Assembly: GCF_946482535.1 (NCBI RefSeq)
Contig: NZ_CAMLRU010000032.1
Span: 1 to 17,967, forward strand
Length of the DNA: 17,967 bases
Direction of reading: 5' to 3'
Source of the DNA: an uncultured Flavobacterium sp.
Lineage (GTDB): Bacteria; Bacteroidota; Bacteroidia; Flavobacteriales; Flavobacteriaceae
Shown: piece by piece, positions 1 through 7,402 of the stretch
Position numbering within the stretch: position 1 is the stretch's first letter
Layout of the letters: every line of letters begins with the position of its first letter
The notes under the pieces: generated by a model
What the model was told of the DNA's origin: nothing
Seen by the model: only the letters and a program-made list of their open reading frames with translations
Database searches by the model: none
Made by a program: the position numbers and the translations under genes

Positions 1-54
1 CCAAGGACCCTCTGATTAACAGTCAGATGCTCTAACCAACTGAGCTAAGGAGGA
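1..54 (-). tRNA. tRNA-Asn (GTT), 3' end cut off by the window edge
   Basis: Read on the minus strand, the gene begins at 54 with acceptor strand TCCTCCT, followed by TA and a D-arm with GCTC/GAGC stem around AGTTGGTTA. The anticodon stem is TCTGA/TCAGA with loop CTGTTAA, which places anticodon GTT (Asn) at 20-18. The variable loop GGGTC and the 5' strand of the T stem (CTTGG) reach position 1. The T loop, the 3' T strand and the 3' acceptor strand lie outside the window. It lies downstream of rseP on the same strand but has its own strong promoter at 80-110, so it need not depend on rseP transcription. Confidence 0.95.
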
Positions 55-79
55 AGATGTTATATCTTTTAAGCGGTTG

Positions 80-110
80 CAAAGATAGAACGAATTTTAT
101 TTTTTGCAAA
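80..110 (-). promoter_or_regulatory. Bacteroidota-type promoter for tRNA-Asn
   Basis: On the minus strand a TTTG box (110-107) is followed by exactly 19 bases and then TATCTTTG (87-80). This matches the Bacteroidota primary-sigma consensus TTTG-N19-TAnnTTTG (-33 and -7 elements). Transcription would start near position 73, leaving a leader of about 20 nt before the tRNA 5' end at 54. It sits in the 72-bp gap after the rseP stop codon. Confidence 0.75.
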
Positions 111-126
111 TAAAAACGAATAAAAA

Positions 127-1707
127 TTAAAATAATTTATCCATGATCAATTGGTAGATGTCTTTCCCGAAAGTTAAGGCCATCAATGTCAGCAAAATAA
201 TCATTCCTGCGGTCTGCACATATTCGGCTGCTTTGTTGCTAAGTTTTCTTCCGGTAATCATTTCCGCGATGGTAAACAAGGCATGTCCGCCATCTAATCC
301 CGGTATCGGTAACAAGTTCATGAAGGCCAATCCTATGGAGAATAAAGCGGTGAAATTCCAAATAAATTCCCAATCCCAAGTATCCGGCAACTGTCTGGCA
401 ATTCCCACTGGACTTTTCACTTGCTTATAAGCCTCTGTGGTTGGTTTTAAAATAAGTTTGAATTGCTTGATATTGTAAACAAACAAAAGCCATGATTCTT
501 TTACCGCGGCAACAGCCGATTGCCCAAAAGACAAATGATTGGTAATTTCATATTCGCTGTTCATTTTCTTTTGATTGAATTGAACACCAAGTTTACCTTT
601 TGCATCAACAGCTGCCATAACAGTCAAAGGCTTATTTTCGCGTAACACATCTAACGAAATCTTTTTCCCTTTATTGGCTTCCAGATAATCTCTAAACTGC
701 GAGTATAATTTTGTGTTCTGACCGGTTACGGAAACTATCTTGTCTCCTTCTTGCAAGGCTTTTTGATTCTCTTCGTTTATAACTTCTTTTATGTAAAAGT
801 TATCAAATTTAGCATCAAGATTAATCCCGGCTATACTGTCCAATCCATGCGAAAATTTTTCAGTGACCTTGATAGGCACCTTAACTTCTTGTCCGTTTCT
901 TGAAACCAATAAATGAACCTCCTTGTTTTTATTTTTGTGTAAAGAATCATTTAACTGGTCAAAATACTCCAATTTGGTATTGTTGATTCCTAACAACACA
1001 TCTCTTTTCATCAATGCCGTCTTGTTGTTGTATAGACTGTCGACATACAACATATTCAATTGCGTTCTGGCTTTGATGAACCCTTTTCCTTCTCTTCCTA
1101 AAATTTGCTTGATTTGTTCATCACTAAGGTGAAGGACAACTTTTTCCCCATTTCTGTCGATAACTAATTCGTCGCTCAACAACACATCCATCACCAACCA
1201 ATTAAATTTTGGCTGCAACTGCCCGTCAACAGAAACTATTTTATCCCCATTCCTGAAACCTGCATTCAGTCCTACTTCTCCAAAAGCCAATCCGTTTTTT
1301 TGAATAACTGCTGTTGAAACATATTTTTGCCCTACCGTTGAAAACATGGTGGTATAAATAAACCAAGCCAACAAGATGTTGACGATGATTCCGCCCAACA
1401 TAATAATTAAACGTTGCCAAGCCGGTTTAGAACGAAACTCCCATGGCTGAGGCTCTTGGTTTAGTTGTTCCGTATCCATGCTCTCATCAATCATCCCTGA
1501 AAGTTTCACATAACCTCCCAGAGGCAACCAACCTATTCCCCATATTGTTTCTCCAATCTTTTTCTTAACAATGGAAAAACCGGCATCGATAAATAAATAA
1601 AATTTTTCGACCCTAACTTTAAACATTTTGGCGGTGATATAGTGACCAAACTCGTGTAGAATTACTAAAACAGAAAGTATAAAAAGGATTTGCGCTATTT
1701 GTATCAT
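127..1707 (-). CDS. rseP: RIP metalloprotease RseP (site-2 protease), with three PDZ-like modules
   Basis: Inner-membrane zinc metalloprotease of the M50/site-2 protease family, which cleaves membrane-embedded segments such as those of anti-sigma factors. The zinc motif HEFGH (residues 18-22) lies in the first membrane helix. The family GGYVKLSG stretch is at 64-71, a second helix at about 100-120, and the second active-site motif NLLPIPGLDGG at 464-474, inside the C-terminal membrane segment, with a last helix at about 500-515. Between helices two and three are three PDZ-like modules, marked by GDKIVSVDG (154-162), RDVLLGINN (235-243) and GDKIVSVTG (321-329), spaced about 81-86 residues apart. 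E. coli RseP (about 450 residues) has two, so the 526-residue length fits one extra module. The ATG at 1707 gives a normal N-terminal start directly into the membrane helix. A candidate promoter lies at 1741-1734. Confidence 0.96.
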   Translation of the reverse strand: MIQIAQILFILSVLVILHEFGHYITAKMFKVRVEKFYLFIDAGFSIVKKKIGETIWGIGWLPLGGYVKLSGMIDESMDTEQLNQEPQPWEFRSKPAWQRLIIMLGGIIVNILLAWFIYTTMFSTVGQKYVSTAVIQKNGLAFGEVGLNAGFRNGDKIVSVDGQLQPKFNWLVMDVLLSDELVIDRNGEKVVLHLSDEQIKQILGREGKGFIKARTQLNMLYVDSLYNNKTALMKRDVLLGINNTKLEYFDQLNDSLHKNKNKEVHLLVSRNGQEVKVPIKVTEKFSHGLDSIAGINLDAKFDNFYIKEVINEENQKALQEGDKIVSVTGQNTKLYSQFRDYLEANKGKKISLDVLRENKPLTVMAAVDAKGKLGVQFNQKKMNSEYEITNHLSFGQSAVAAVKESWLLFVYNIKQFKLILKPTTEAYKQVKSPVGIARQLPDTWDWEFIWNFTALFSIGLAFMNLLPIPGLDGGHALFTIAEMITGRKLSNKAAEYVQTAGMIILLTLMALTFGKDIYQLIMDKLF

Positions 1708-1733
1708 TATTGTTTTTGTGTTTTATAAACGCA

Positions 1734-1741
1734 CAAAAGTA
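1734..1741 (-). promoter_or_regulatory. Putative -7 element of the rseP promoter
   Basis: TACTTTTG on the minus strand matches the Bacteroidota -7 consensus TAnnTTTG and lies 26 bases before the rseP ATG. A TTG is present upstream, but 24 bases away instead of about 19, so the -33 element is weak. The element overlaps the 3' arm of the hairpin at 1738-1757. Confidence 0.45.
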
Positions 1742-1757
1742 AGGTTTTCACCTTACT
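1738..1757 (-). terminator. Hairpin between the M1 peptidase gene and rseP, possible terminator
   Basis: On the minus strand, perfect 7-bp arms AGTAAGG and CCTTACT surround a 6-nt loop and are followed by a short TTT run. It lies 25-44 bases beyond the M1 peptidase stop codon, where a terminator would be expected. The stem is short and the T-run brief, so it may be weak. It also overlaps the likely -7 element of rseP, so a regulatory role cannot be excluded. Confidence 0.4.
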
Positions 1758-1781
1758 CCTGCATACAATATTCGTTTAAGA

Positions 1782-3698
1782 TTATTTTTTTATGAATTTT
1801 TTATGATAAGTGCCCGCTGTCGTTTGGATATCGATATAATGAACACCTGAAGCCAATTGGCTAACAGAGAAATCTACCGTGTTGCTTTCTGAAACTTTCT
1901 GCCCAAGACTGTTGTAAACAGTAGCTTTCTCTAACATTAAATTAGCCGGCATTTGAATGTGTATAACATCCGCACTAGGATTAGGATACAGCACCACGGC
2001 CTCCTCTAAATTAAAATCTTGACTCCCCAAAGTAACCGTCGAATTGGCAGAAATAATGTGTTTCTCAGGATCAAACACAACCCCGGTAACCGAAAAAGGA
2101 ACAGCTGTAATAATCTCTTCCCCATTAAAAGTGTTGTTCAAAACCAAATCAGCTTGTTGTCCTCCGGAACCATAAATTCTCACCGGAACCGGCATTTCAA
2201 AATAAGATACCGAAGCATCTGATTGGGTTTGGTTAATCACAAATTTGGCTTGACCCTGACCCCAGTTCTGAGCCGTAATAGTATATGTAGGATAACCTTG
2301 ATTGTAAATCCAATCTTGGAAAAATTCGCTTAAATCCTGACCGTAAATATTTTCCATATGCGTTTGAAAATCGGATGTTACCGCATATTTATAGGCCAAA
2401 TTCGGATCGGCCAAATAATTTCTAACGCCTTGAAAAAAGTTGGTGTCGCCCAATTTAAATCGCAACATCTCCAACACCATCGCCCCTTTGTTGTAACTCA
2501 ATCGACTACTGAAAATTCTGCCGACATTAGTAGCTTGAGCATCCGTTAAGTAAACATTTCCTGTCGGACTTGAAGTTATGAAATCTATCATATTTGTTTT
2601 TTCTGTCACAAAAGCATCCAATCCATCCAAATTTTCAATGGCTAATGCGGCTAGATAGGTAGCAAATCCTTCATTCAACCAAATGTCTTTCCAAGTACCG
2701 CAAGTAATTTTGTCGCCAAACCATTGGTGTGCCAATTCATGGGCAATCAATCCTCGACTAAATCCTCCCATAAAAGAAACAGTGGTATGCTCCATTCCGC
2801 CGCCAAAACCACATTGGGCATGACCATATTTTTCAGCGCTAAATGGATAGGTTTCAAACAGGTCCTCAAAAATATCCATAATAGGCAAAGTTTCCGATAA
2901 AGAACTTACCGCTGTAGTATAATTTTCCGGATAGATATAATTTACAATAGGAAAAGTATTAGGAGCAGTTCCTGCAGTCTGGGTATAAACTTGGTAATTG
3001 GTAACCGCTATCGCCACCAAGTAGGCCGGTATAGGATATCCGTGATGAAAATGTGTCGTCTTGTTTGAGCCGTTAATTACGGGCGCTTCCGGTTCAATCC
3101 CATTAGCCACACTAACATATTGCGACGGTGCCGTGATGTAAACGTCAATACTATCAATTTTATCATTCAAATCTTGCTTACAAGGCCACCAATCTCTGGC
3201 GCCAAAAGGCTCAGACAATGTCCAAATAATCGGTGTTCCGTTGTGAGTTGAGCGTGTAAAAGCTTGTTCGCCGGTAGGCGGCGCTCCCGAATAATTAATT
3301 TCTACTGTAGCAAAACTGTTAGCGGTTAAAATACTTGGCAAAGTAATTACCAACTCTTTGTTGGTATTCTGAACAAAACTCAAATTGGTTGCTCCTTGCT
3401 TTACCGAGCTCACATTCAATTGGTTTGCAAAGTCAAAAGTCACGGTTGTCATGTCACTCAAAGCCTTGAAAGTGGTGGTGACTTTTCCGGTTATTGCATA
3501 AACTGCCGGATTCACGGTAAATTCTAATTTATGATAGGTAACATCATAATTAGCGGTATTAGGATTGGCCTGAAAGCTCATCAACTGTGAAGCCGATTTC
3601 ATTTCAGACTCTGCAATCCTTGAGGTTTCTGTTACAAAATTCTGAGCAAAAACAAACGGAATTGTAAAGTAAAGTATTAAAAAATAGTACTTTTTCAT
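1782..3698 (-). CDS. Secreted M1-family aminopeptidase with T9SS type A sorting domain
   Basis: Zinc aminopeptidase of the gluzincin M1 family, predicted to be exported by Sec and then released or anchored at the cell surface by T9SS. From the ATG at 3698 the product has 638 residues. A signal peptide covers residues 1-19 (ending VFAQ). An N-terminal beta domain of the M1 type follows to about 240. The exopeptidase motif is present as GGMEH (300-304, canonical GAMEN). The zinc site is HELAH (320-324) with the third ligand E343, an exact HExxH-x18-E, and the likely transition-state tyrosine is Y402 in SYNKG. The last about 70 residues (from LYPNPSADV, about 570, to the KKFIKK end) are a type A sorting domain. 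An in-frame ATG 48 codons upstream gives no signal peptide at the N-terminus and runs into the serS leader, so 3698 is preferred. It is divergent from serS and probably supplies peptides or amino acids from outside. Confidence 0.93.
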   Translation of the reverse strand: MKKYYFLILYFTIPFVFAQNFVTETSRIAESEMKSASQLMSFQANPNTANYDVTYHKLEFTVNPAVYAITGKVTTTFKALSDMTTVTFDFANQLNVSSVKQGATNLSFVQNTNKELVITLPSILTANSFATVEINYSGAPPTGEQAFTRSTHNGTPIIWTLSEPFGARDWWPCKQDLNDKIDSIDVYITAPSQYVSVANGIEPEAPVINGSNKTTHFHHGYPIPAYLVAIAVTNYQVYTQTAGTAPNTFPIVNYIYPENYTTAVSSLSETLPIMDIFEDLFETYPFSAEKYGHAQCGFGGGMEHTTVSFMGGFSRGLIAHELAHQWFGDKITCGTWKDIWLNEGFATYLAALAIENLDGLDAFVTEKTNMIDFITSSPTGNVYLTDAQATNVGRIFSSRLSYNKGAMVLEMLRFKLGDTNFFQGVRNYLADPNLAYKYAVTSDFQTHMENIYGQDLSEFFQDWIYNQGYPTYTITAQNWGQGQAKFVINQTQSDASVSYFEMPVPVRIYGSGGQQADLVLNNTFNGEEIITAVPFSVTGVVFDPEKHIISANSTVTLGSQDFNLEEAVVLYPNPSADVIHIQMPANLMLEKATVYNSLGQKVSESNTVDFSVSQLASGVHYIDIQTTAGTYHKKFIKK

Positions 3699-3719
3699 AA
3701 GTGGCAAATGATTTTTTTG

Positions 3720-3756
3720 CGAATATAGCAATATTTGAAGTATCTGAATGTCAAAA
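3720..3756 (-). promoter_or_regulatory. Weak candidate promoter of the M1 peptidase gene
   Basis: On the minus strand TATATTCG (3727-3720) differs from the -7 consensus TAnnTTTG at one position and lies 21 bases before the ATG at 3698. TTTTG (3756-3752) is a possible -33 element, but the spacing of 24 bases is longer than the usual 19-21. The gap 3699-3876 between this gene and serS must hold both divergent promoters. Confidence 0.3.
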
Positions 3757-3847
3757 TAATGATAAAATAAACCGCATTCCTTTGATTGTAATTCTTTTAC
3801 TATGAGGAAGTTTTTTGGCAACCGAAAGGTTTTATCAAACATTTCAT

Positions 3848-3855
3848 TAAATTTG
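3848..3855 (+). promoter_or_regulatory. Candidate -7 element of the serS promoter
   Basis: TAAATTTG is a full match to the Bacteroidota -7 consensus TAnnTTTG and ends 21 bases before the preferred serS start at 3877. No TTTG box is seen at the usual spacing upstream. The element lies inside the 25-codon upstream extension of the serS reading frame, which argues that the extension is not translated. Confidence 0.45.
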
Positions 3856-3876
3856 CGTGCTTATAAAGAAAATGAC

Positions 3877-5148
3877 ATGTTACAAATAGGTTACATCAGA
3901 GAAAACAAGGAAAAAGTGCTCGCCGCTTTGGCCAAAAGAAATATGGATGCTACAACAATTGTTGAAGAAGTCATTCAATTAGACGAAAACCGAAGAAGCA
4001 CTCAAGTAGCGCTCGACAATACTTTGGCAGAAGCCAACAAACTTTCCTCGGCCATTGGTGAAATGATGAAGAATGGTGAAAAAGCCAAAGCCGAAATCCT
4101 GAAACAAAAAACAAGTCAGCTCAAAGAAACCAGCAAAGAATTAGCAGAAAAATTAGAGGTTTTCACAACCGAGCTAACCCAAAAAATGTATTTGCTTCCC
4201 AACACGCCGGCCGATATCGTTCCACCAGGAAAATCAGCCGATGACAATATCAATGTGTTTCAAGAAGGCGATATTCCGGTATTGCATGACGGTGCTTTAC
4301 CGCATTGGGATTTGATTAAAAAGTACGACATCATCGATTTCGAATTGGGAACCAAAATAACCGCTCCGGGATTTCCGGTTTACAAAGGCAAAGGCGCTAA
4401 ATTACAACGTGCTTTGATCGCTTATTTTTTAGATAAAAATACCGAAGCCGGATACCAAGAATTTCAAGTGCCGCATATGGTTAATGAAGCTTCCGCCTAC
4501 GGAACCGGACAATTACCCGATAAAGAAGGTCAAATGTACCACGATGCTAAAGACGATTTATACTTAATCCCTACGGCCGAAGTTCCGGTAACCAATATTT
4601 ACCGCGATGTTATTCTTCAGGAAAAAGATTTGCCGATTTTGGCCACAGGTTATACCCCTTGTTTCCGCAGAGAAGCAGGTTCTTGGGGCGCACACGTTCG
4701 CGGATTGAATCGATTGCACCAATTTGACAAAGTAGAAATTGTTCGGATAGAACATCCTGACAAATCACACGAAGCGCTCGACGGTATGGTTGAACACGTT
4801 AAAACGATTCTTCAGGAATTAAAATTGCCTTACAGAATTTTACGCCTTTGCGGTGGCGATATGGGCTTTGCTTCGGCATTGACTTACGATTTTGAAGTCT
4901 TTTCAACCGCGCAAGACCGATGGTTAGAAATCTCATCCGTATCTAATTTTGAAACTTATCAGGCCAATCGCTTGAAATTGCGTTTCAAAGGCAAAGACGG
5001 CAAAACCCAATTAGCACACACCTTGAACGGAAGCTCATTGGCACTACCCAGAGTTTTAGCCGGAATTTTAGAAAATTACCAAACGCCGGAAGGCATCGTA
5101 ATCCCGGAAGTATTGCGTCCTTATACCGGTTTTGATATTATTAACTAA
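3877..5148 (+). CDS. serS: Seryl-tRNA synthetase
   Basis: Cytoplasmic class II aminoacyl-tRNA synthetase that activates serine with ATP and charges tRNA-Ser (and tRNA-Sec where present). Started at the ATG at 3877, the product has 423 residues, the normal bacterial length. Residues about 1-105 form the long antiparallel coiled-coil arm that contacts the tRNA. The catalytic core shows the TAEVP serine-binding motif (233-237), motif 2 beginning PCFRREAGSWG (261-271) and motif 3 NGSSLALPRVLAGILE (384-399). The reading frame is open for 25 more codons upstream, but MLQIGYIRENKE is the usual family N-terminus, and the longer form would cover the likely promoter. Downstream, a perfect inverted repeat at 5168-5214 separates it from the TPR gene. 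Confidence 0.97.
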   Translation: MLQIGYIRENKEKVLAALAKRNMDATTIVEEVIQLDENRRSTQVALDNTLAEANKLSSAIGEMMKNGEKAKAEILKQKTSQLKETSKELAEKLEVFTTELTQKMYLLPNTPADIVPPGKSADDNINVFQEGDIPVLHDGALPHWDLIKKYDIIDFELGTKITAPGFPVYKGKGAKLQRALIAYFLDKNTEAGYQEFQVPHMVNEASAYGTGQLPDKEGQMYHDAKDDLYLIPTAEVPVTNIYRDVILQEKDLPILATGYTPCFRREAGSWGAHVRGLNRLHQFDKVEIVRIEHPDKSHEALDGMVEHVKTILQELKLPYRILRLCGGDMGFASALTYDFEVFSTAQDRWLEISSVSNFETYQANRLKLRFKGKDGKTQLAHTLNGSSLALPRVLAGILENYQTPEGIVIPEVLRPYTGFDIIN

Positions 5149-5167
5149 ATAAGTTAATCTTAATTTA

Positions 5168-5214
5168 AACAATGTACTAACGGAGCACAAAAAGTGTTAC
5201 TTTAGTACATTGTT
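5168..5214 (+). repeat. Perfect 13-bp inverted repeat between serS and the TPR gene
   Basis: Arms AACAATGTACTAA (5168-5180) and TTAGTACATTGTT (5202-5214) are exact reverse complements. The 21-nt spacer can form a second short helix, AGCAC (5184-5188) with GTGTT (5194-5198), around an A-rich loop, so the whole RNA could fold as a 13-bp stem, a 3x3 internal loop, then a 5-bp stem including one G-U pair. It starts 20 bases after the serS stop and ends 18 bases before the next ATG. There is no clear T-tract after it, so a classical terminator is uncertain. Alternatives are an operator, an RNA processing site or a leader structure. TACTTTAG (5198-5205), one mismatch from the -7 consensus, overlaps the second arm. 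Confidence 0.75.
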
Positions 5215-5232
5215 CGCTTTACAATTGTTGCC

Positions 5233-7011
5233 ATGAAAAAATTGCTTTCCATCACCTTCTTATTCCTTTCGCTTTGGGCTTCGGCTCAAAACGAGCAGTT
5301 GGCCAATAATTATTTTGACCGTGGCGAATTTGAAAAAGCTTTGGTGAGCTATGAAGAATTGCTCAAAGACCAACAAGGAAATTCCAATTATTTCCAAAGA
5401 GTCATTGAGTGCTACCAACAATTGCAACAATTTGACAAAGCCGAAAAAGCCTTAGAAGAAAGGCTGAACAAATACCGCCAAAACAGTCTTTTAATTGATT
5501 TAGGATATAACTATCAATTGCAAAAAAACCAAGAGAAAGCCGATAAATATTACAATCAGGCGATTGATAAAATCAAAAAAAATGCGCCCGAAGCTTACGG
5601 CATCGCTTACACTTTCGAGAGAAAAGCCTTGTTTGATTATGCCCTTTTGGCTTATAAAACCGCTTTGGAAATTGATCCGAAATTGAGTTTTAATTTTCAA
5701 ATGGCAATGCTTTACGGTCAAAAAGGCGAAATCGATTTGATGATAGAAACCTATTTATTAGAAGCCTATCAAAACCCACAAAACTTGCCCATCATACAAA
5801 ATCAGTTGTCGCGATTTATGACCGAAGATGGTGATGAAAATTTTAATGATACTTTAAAGAAAGCCTTGCTCCTCAGAACCCAAAAAACCCAAGATGTGTT
5901 TTGGAATGATTTTTTGAGTTGGTATTTTGTGCAACTCAAAGAATACGGCAAAGCTTTTGTACAACAAAAAGCCATCTACAAAAGAAACCCGGAATCCTTT
6001 GGCAATATTGTCAATTTAGGCGAAATGGCCATAGCCGATAACGACCAGGATTCGGCTAAAGAAATCCTGACTTTTGTGTTGGAAAACACCAACGATTTGG
6101 AACTGTTGATTCAGGCGCATTCTTATTTGATGGAAATGAAAATTGACCATGCCACCGACAAAGATTATGCAGTCATCACGGCCGAATTAGACAAACTCAT
6201 CAAAGAATTTGGGGTAAGTCCGTACACTTTATCGCTGCTCGAATTGGAAGCCGATTTCACCGCGTTTCATTTGAACAATCCTGAAAAAGCCAAAGTCATT
6301 TTGAAAAACGCCATGGAAATGCCCATCAACCGTTACCAATTGGCCGAACTCAAAATGCAATTGGCCGACATTCTTTTATTGGAAGAAAAATATAACCAAG
6401 CCTTGATTTACTATTCGCAAGTAGGCGAAGACATGGCAGGCGATATAACCGGACAAGAAGCGCAATTGAAAACCGCCAAAACCAGTTACTATAAAGGCGA
6501 TTTCGAATGGGCAACCCATCAGCTAAAAGTATTAAAATCGGCTGCTTCGCAATTGATTGCCAATGATGCTTTGGATTTGTTTTTATTGATAAGCGACAAT
6601 ACCGTAGAAGATTCGACCCAAGTGGCTTTGAAGAAATTTTCCCGTGCTGATTTTTTGTTGTACCAAAATAAAAAACCGGAATCTTTGGCGCAATTCCAAC
6701 TCATTTTAAAAGAACACAAAGGCGAAGAAATTGAAGCGGTAACGCTGTTGCGCATTGGCAAAACTTATGAAAAAATGGGCGATTACACCAAAGCTTTAGA
6801 ATATTACAACAACATTATCACCAATCATAAAGAAAGCATTTATGTGGATGAAGCGCTGTATTATTCAGCTGAGATTTACAATCTCAATCTAAGCGATGTT
6901 GAAGAAGCCAAACCGTTATACGAAGAAATCATCTTCAAACATGAAGACAGCATTTACTTCGTAGACTCCCGAAACAAGTACCGAAAACTCCGAGGCGACA
7001 CTAATTTGTAG
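5233..7011 (+). CDS. Exported TPR-repeat protein, function unknown
   Basis: 592 residues with a Sec signal peptide at 1-18 (MKKLLSITFLFLSLWASA, cut before Q19). There is no lipobox cysteine, so the protein is probably periplasmic or loosely outer-membrane associated. The mature part is almost wholly helical and rich in tetratricopeptide repeats: clear helix pairs at about 20-116, 122-155, 370-395, 410-435 and 503-573, with divergent ones in between. Two good C-terminal TPRs are marked by EAVTLLRIGKTYEKMGDYTK (501-520) and the ALYYSAEIYNL region (541-551). TPR arrays bind other proteins; no enzymatic motif is visible. The gene is the first after the inverted repeat and lies 78 bp before the DUF4286-rsmA-mgtE run on the same strand, so it may be co-transcribed. 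A specific role cannot be assigned. Confidence 0.88.
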   Translation: MKKLLSITFLFLSLWASAQNEQLANNYFDRGEFEKALVSYEELLKDQQGNSNYFQRVIECYQQLQQFDKAEKALEERLNKYRQNSLLIDLGYNYQLQKNQEKADKYYNQAIDKIKKNAPEAYGIAYTFERKALFDYALLAYKTALEIDPKLSFNFQMAMLYGQKGEIDLMIETYLLEAYQNPQNLPIIQNQLSRFMTEDGDENFNDTLKKALLLRTQKTQDVFWNDFLSWYFVQLKEYGKAFVQQKAIYKRNPESFGNIVNLGEMAIADNDQDSAKEILTFVLENTNDLELLIQAHSYLMEMKIDHATDKDYAVITAELDKLIKEFGVSPYTLSLLELEADFTAFHLNNPEKAKVILKNAMEMPINRYQLAELKMQLADILLLEEKYNQALIYYSQVGEDMAGDITGQEAQLKTAKTSYYKGDFEWATHQLKVLKSAASQLIANDALDLFLLISDNTVEDSTQVALKKFSRADFLLYQNKKPESLAQFQLILKEHKGEEIEAVTLLRIGKTYEKMGDYTKALEYYNNIITNHKESIYVDEALYYSAEIYNLNLSDVEEAKPLYEEIIFKHEDSIYFVDSRNKYRKLRGDTNL

Positions 7012-7015
7012 TGTT

Positions 7016-7086
7016 CAGTTGGCAGTAGCAGTTGGCAGATTTTAATACAATCTGAAATCAAAAATTATTAATCTGAAATCAAAAAT
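7016..7086 (+). repeat. Two nested direct repeats in the leader of the DUF4286 gene
   Basis: CAGTTGGCAG occurs at 7016-7025 and again at 7029-7038, separated by TAG. AATCTGAAATCAAAAAT occurs at 7049-7065 and again at 7070-7086, separated by TATT (period 21 bases). CAGATT (7036-7041) can also pair with AATCTG (7049-7054). Together they fill almost the entire 78-bp gap between the TPR gene and the next ATG at 7090. No promoter matching TAnnTTTG was found here. They may be remnants of slippage or of a dispersed intergenic repeat. Confidence 0.8.
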
Positions 7087-7089
7087 CCT

Positions 7090-7401
7090 ATGATACTTTA
7101 TAACGTAACTATCAACATACATGAAAGTGTTCACGACCAATGGATGCAATGGATGCAGGAAAAACACATCAGCGATGTCTTAGCCACCGGAAAATTTTCT
7201 TCGGCGCGTATGGTTAAGGTTTTAGTCGAAGAAGAAATGGGCGGCACCACTTATTCTATTCAATACTGTACCGATTCGAAAGAAACTTTACAAAAATATT
7301 ACGACGAAGATGCCCCAAGATTACGCGAAGAAGGACACCGATTGTTTGGCGACAAGATGTTGGCCTTCAGAACAGAGTTGGAATTGATAAGCGACCATTA
7401 A
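7090..7401 (+). CDS. DUF4286-family protein
   Basis: A 103-residue soluble protein with no signal peptide or membrane segment. The pattern [20 protein letters not shown] at the start, the central stretch that ends in YSIQYCTDS, and the C-terminal [17 protein letters not shown] resemble the DUF4286 family of small Bacteroidota proteins. The alternating beta and helix segments suggest a compact ferredoxin-like alpha-beta fold of the kind seen in dimeric monooxygenase-like proteins. That is an impression from pattern, not a demonstrated homology. The gene ends one base before the rsmA ATG, so co-transcription and probably coupled translation with rsmA are expected. Function is unknown; linkage to a 16S rRNA methylase hints at translation or ribosome assembly. 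Confidence 0.85.
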   Translation: MILYNVTINIHESVHDQWMQWMQEKHISDVLATGKFSSARMVKVLVEEEMGGTTYSIQYCTDSKETLQKYYDEDAPRLREEGHRLFGDKMLAFRTELELISDH

Positions 7402-7402
7402 A

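Noticed and set aside
3699..3842. 48-codon upstream extension of the M1 peptidase reading frame
   Set aside because: It would hide the signal peptide inside the protein and overlap the serS leader; the ATG at 3698 begins a proper signal sequence.
3802..3876. 25-codon upstream extension of serS
   Set aside because: The usual SerRS N-terminus begins at the ATG at 3877, and the extension contains the likely -7 promoter element.
5221..5228. ACAATTGT palindrome before the TPR gene as an operator
   Set aside because: An 8-base AT-rich palindrome is too short and common to support a call by itself.
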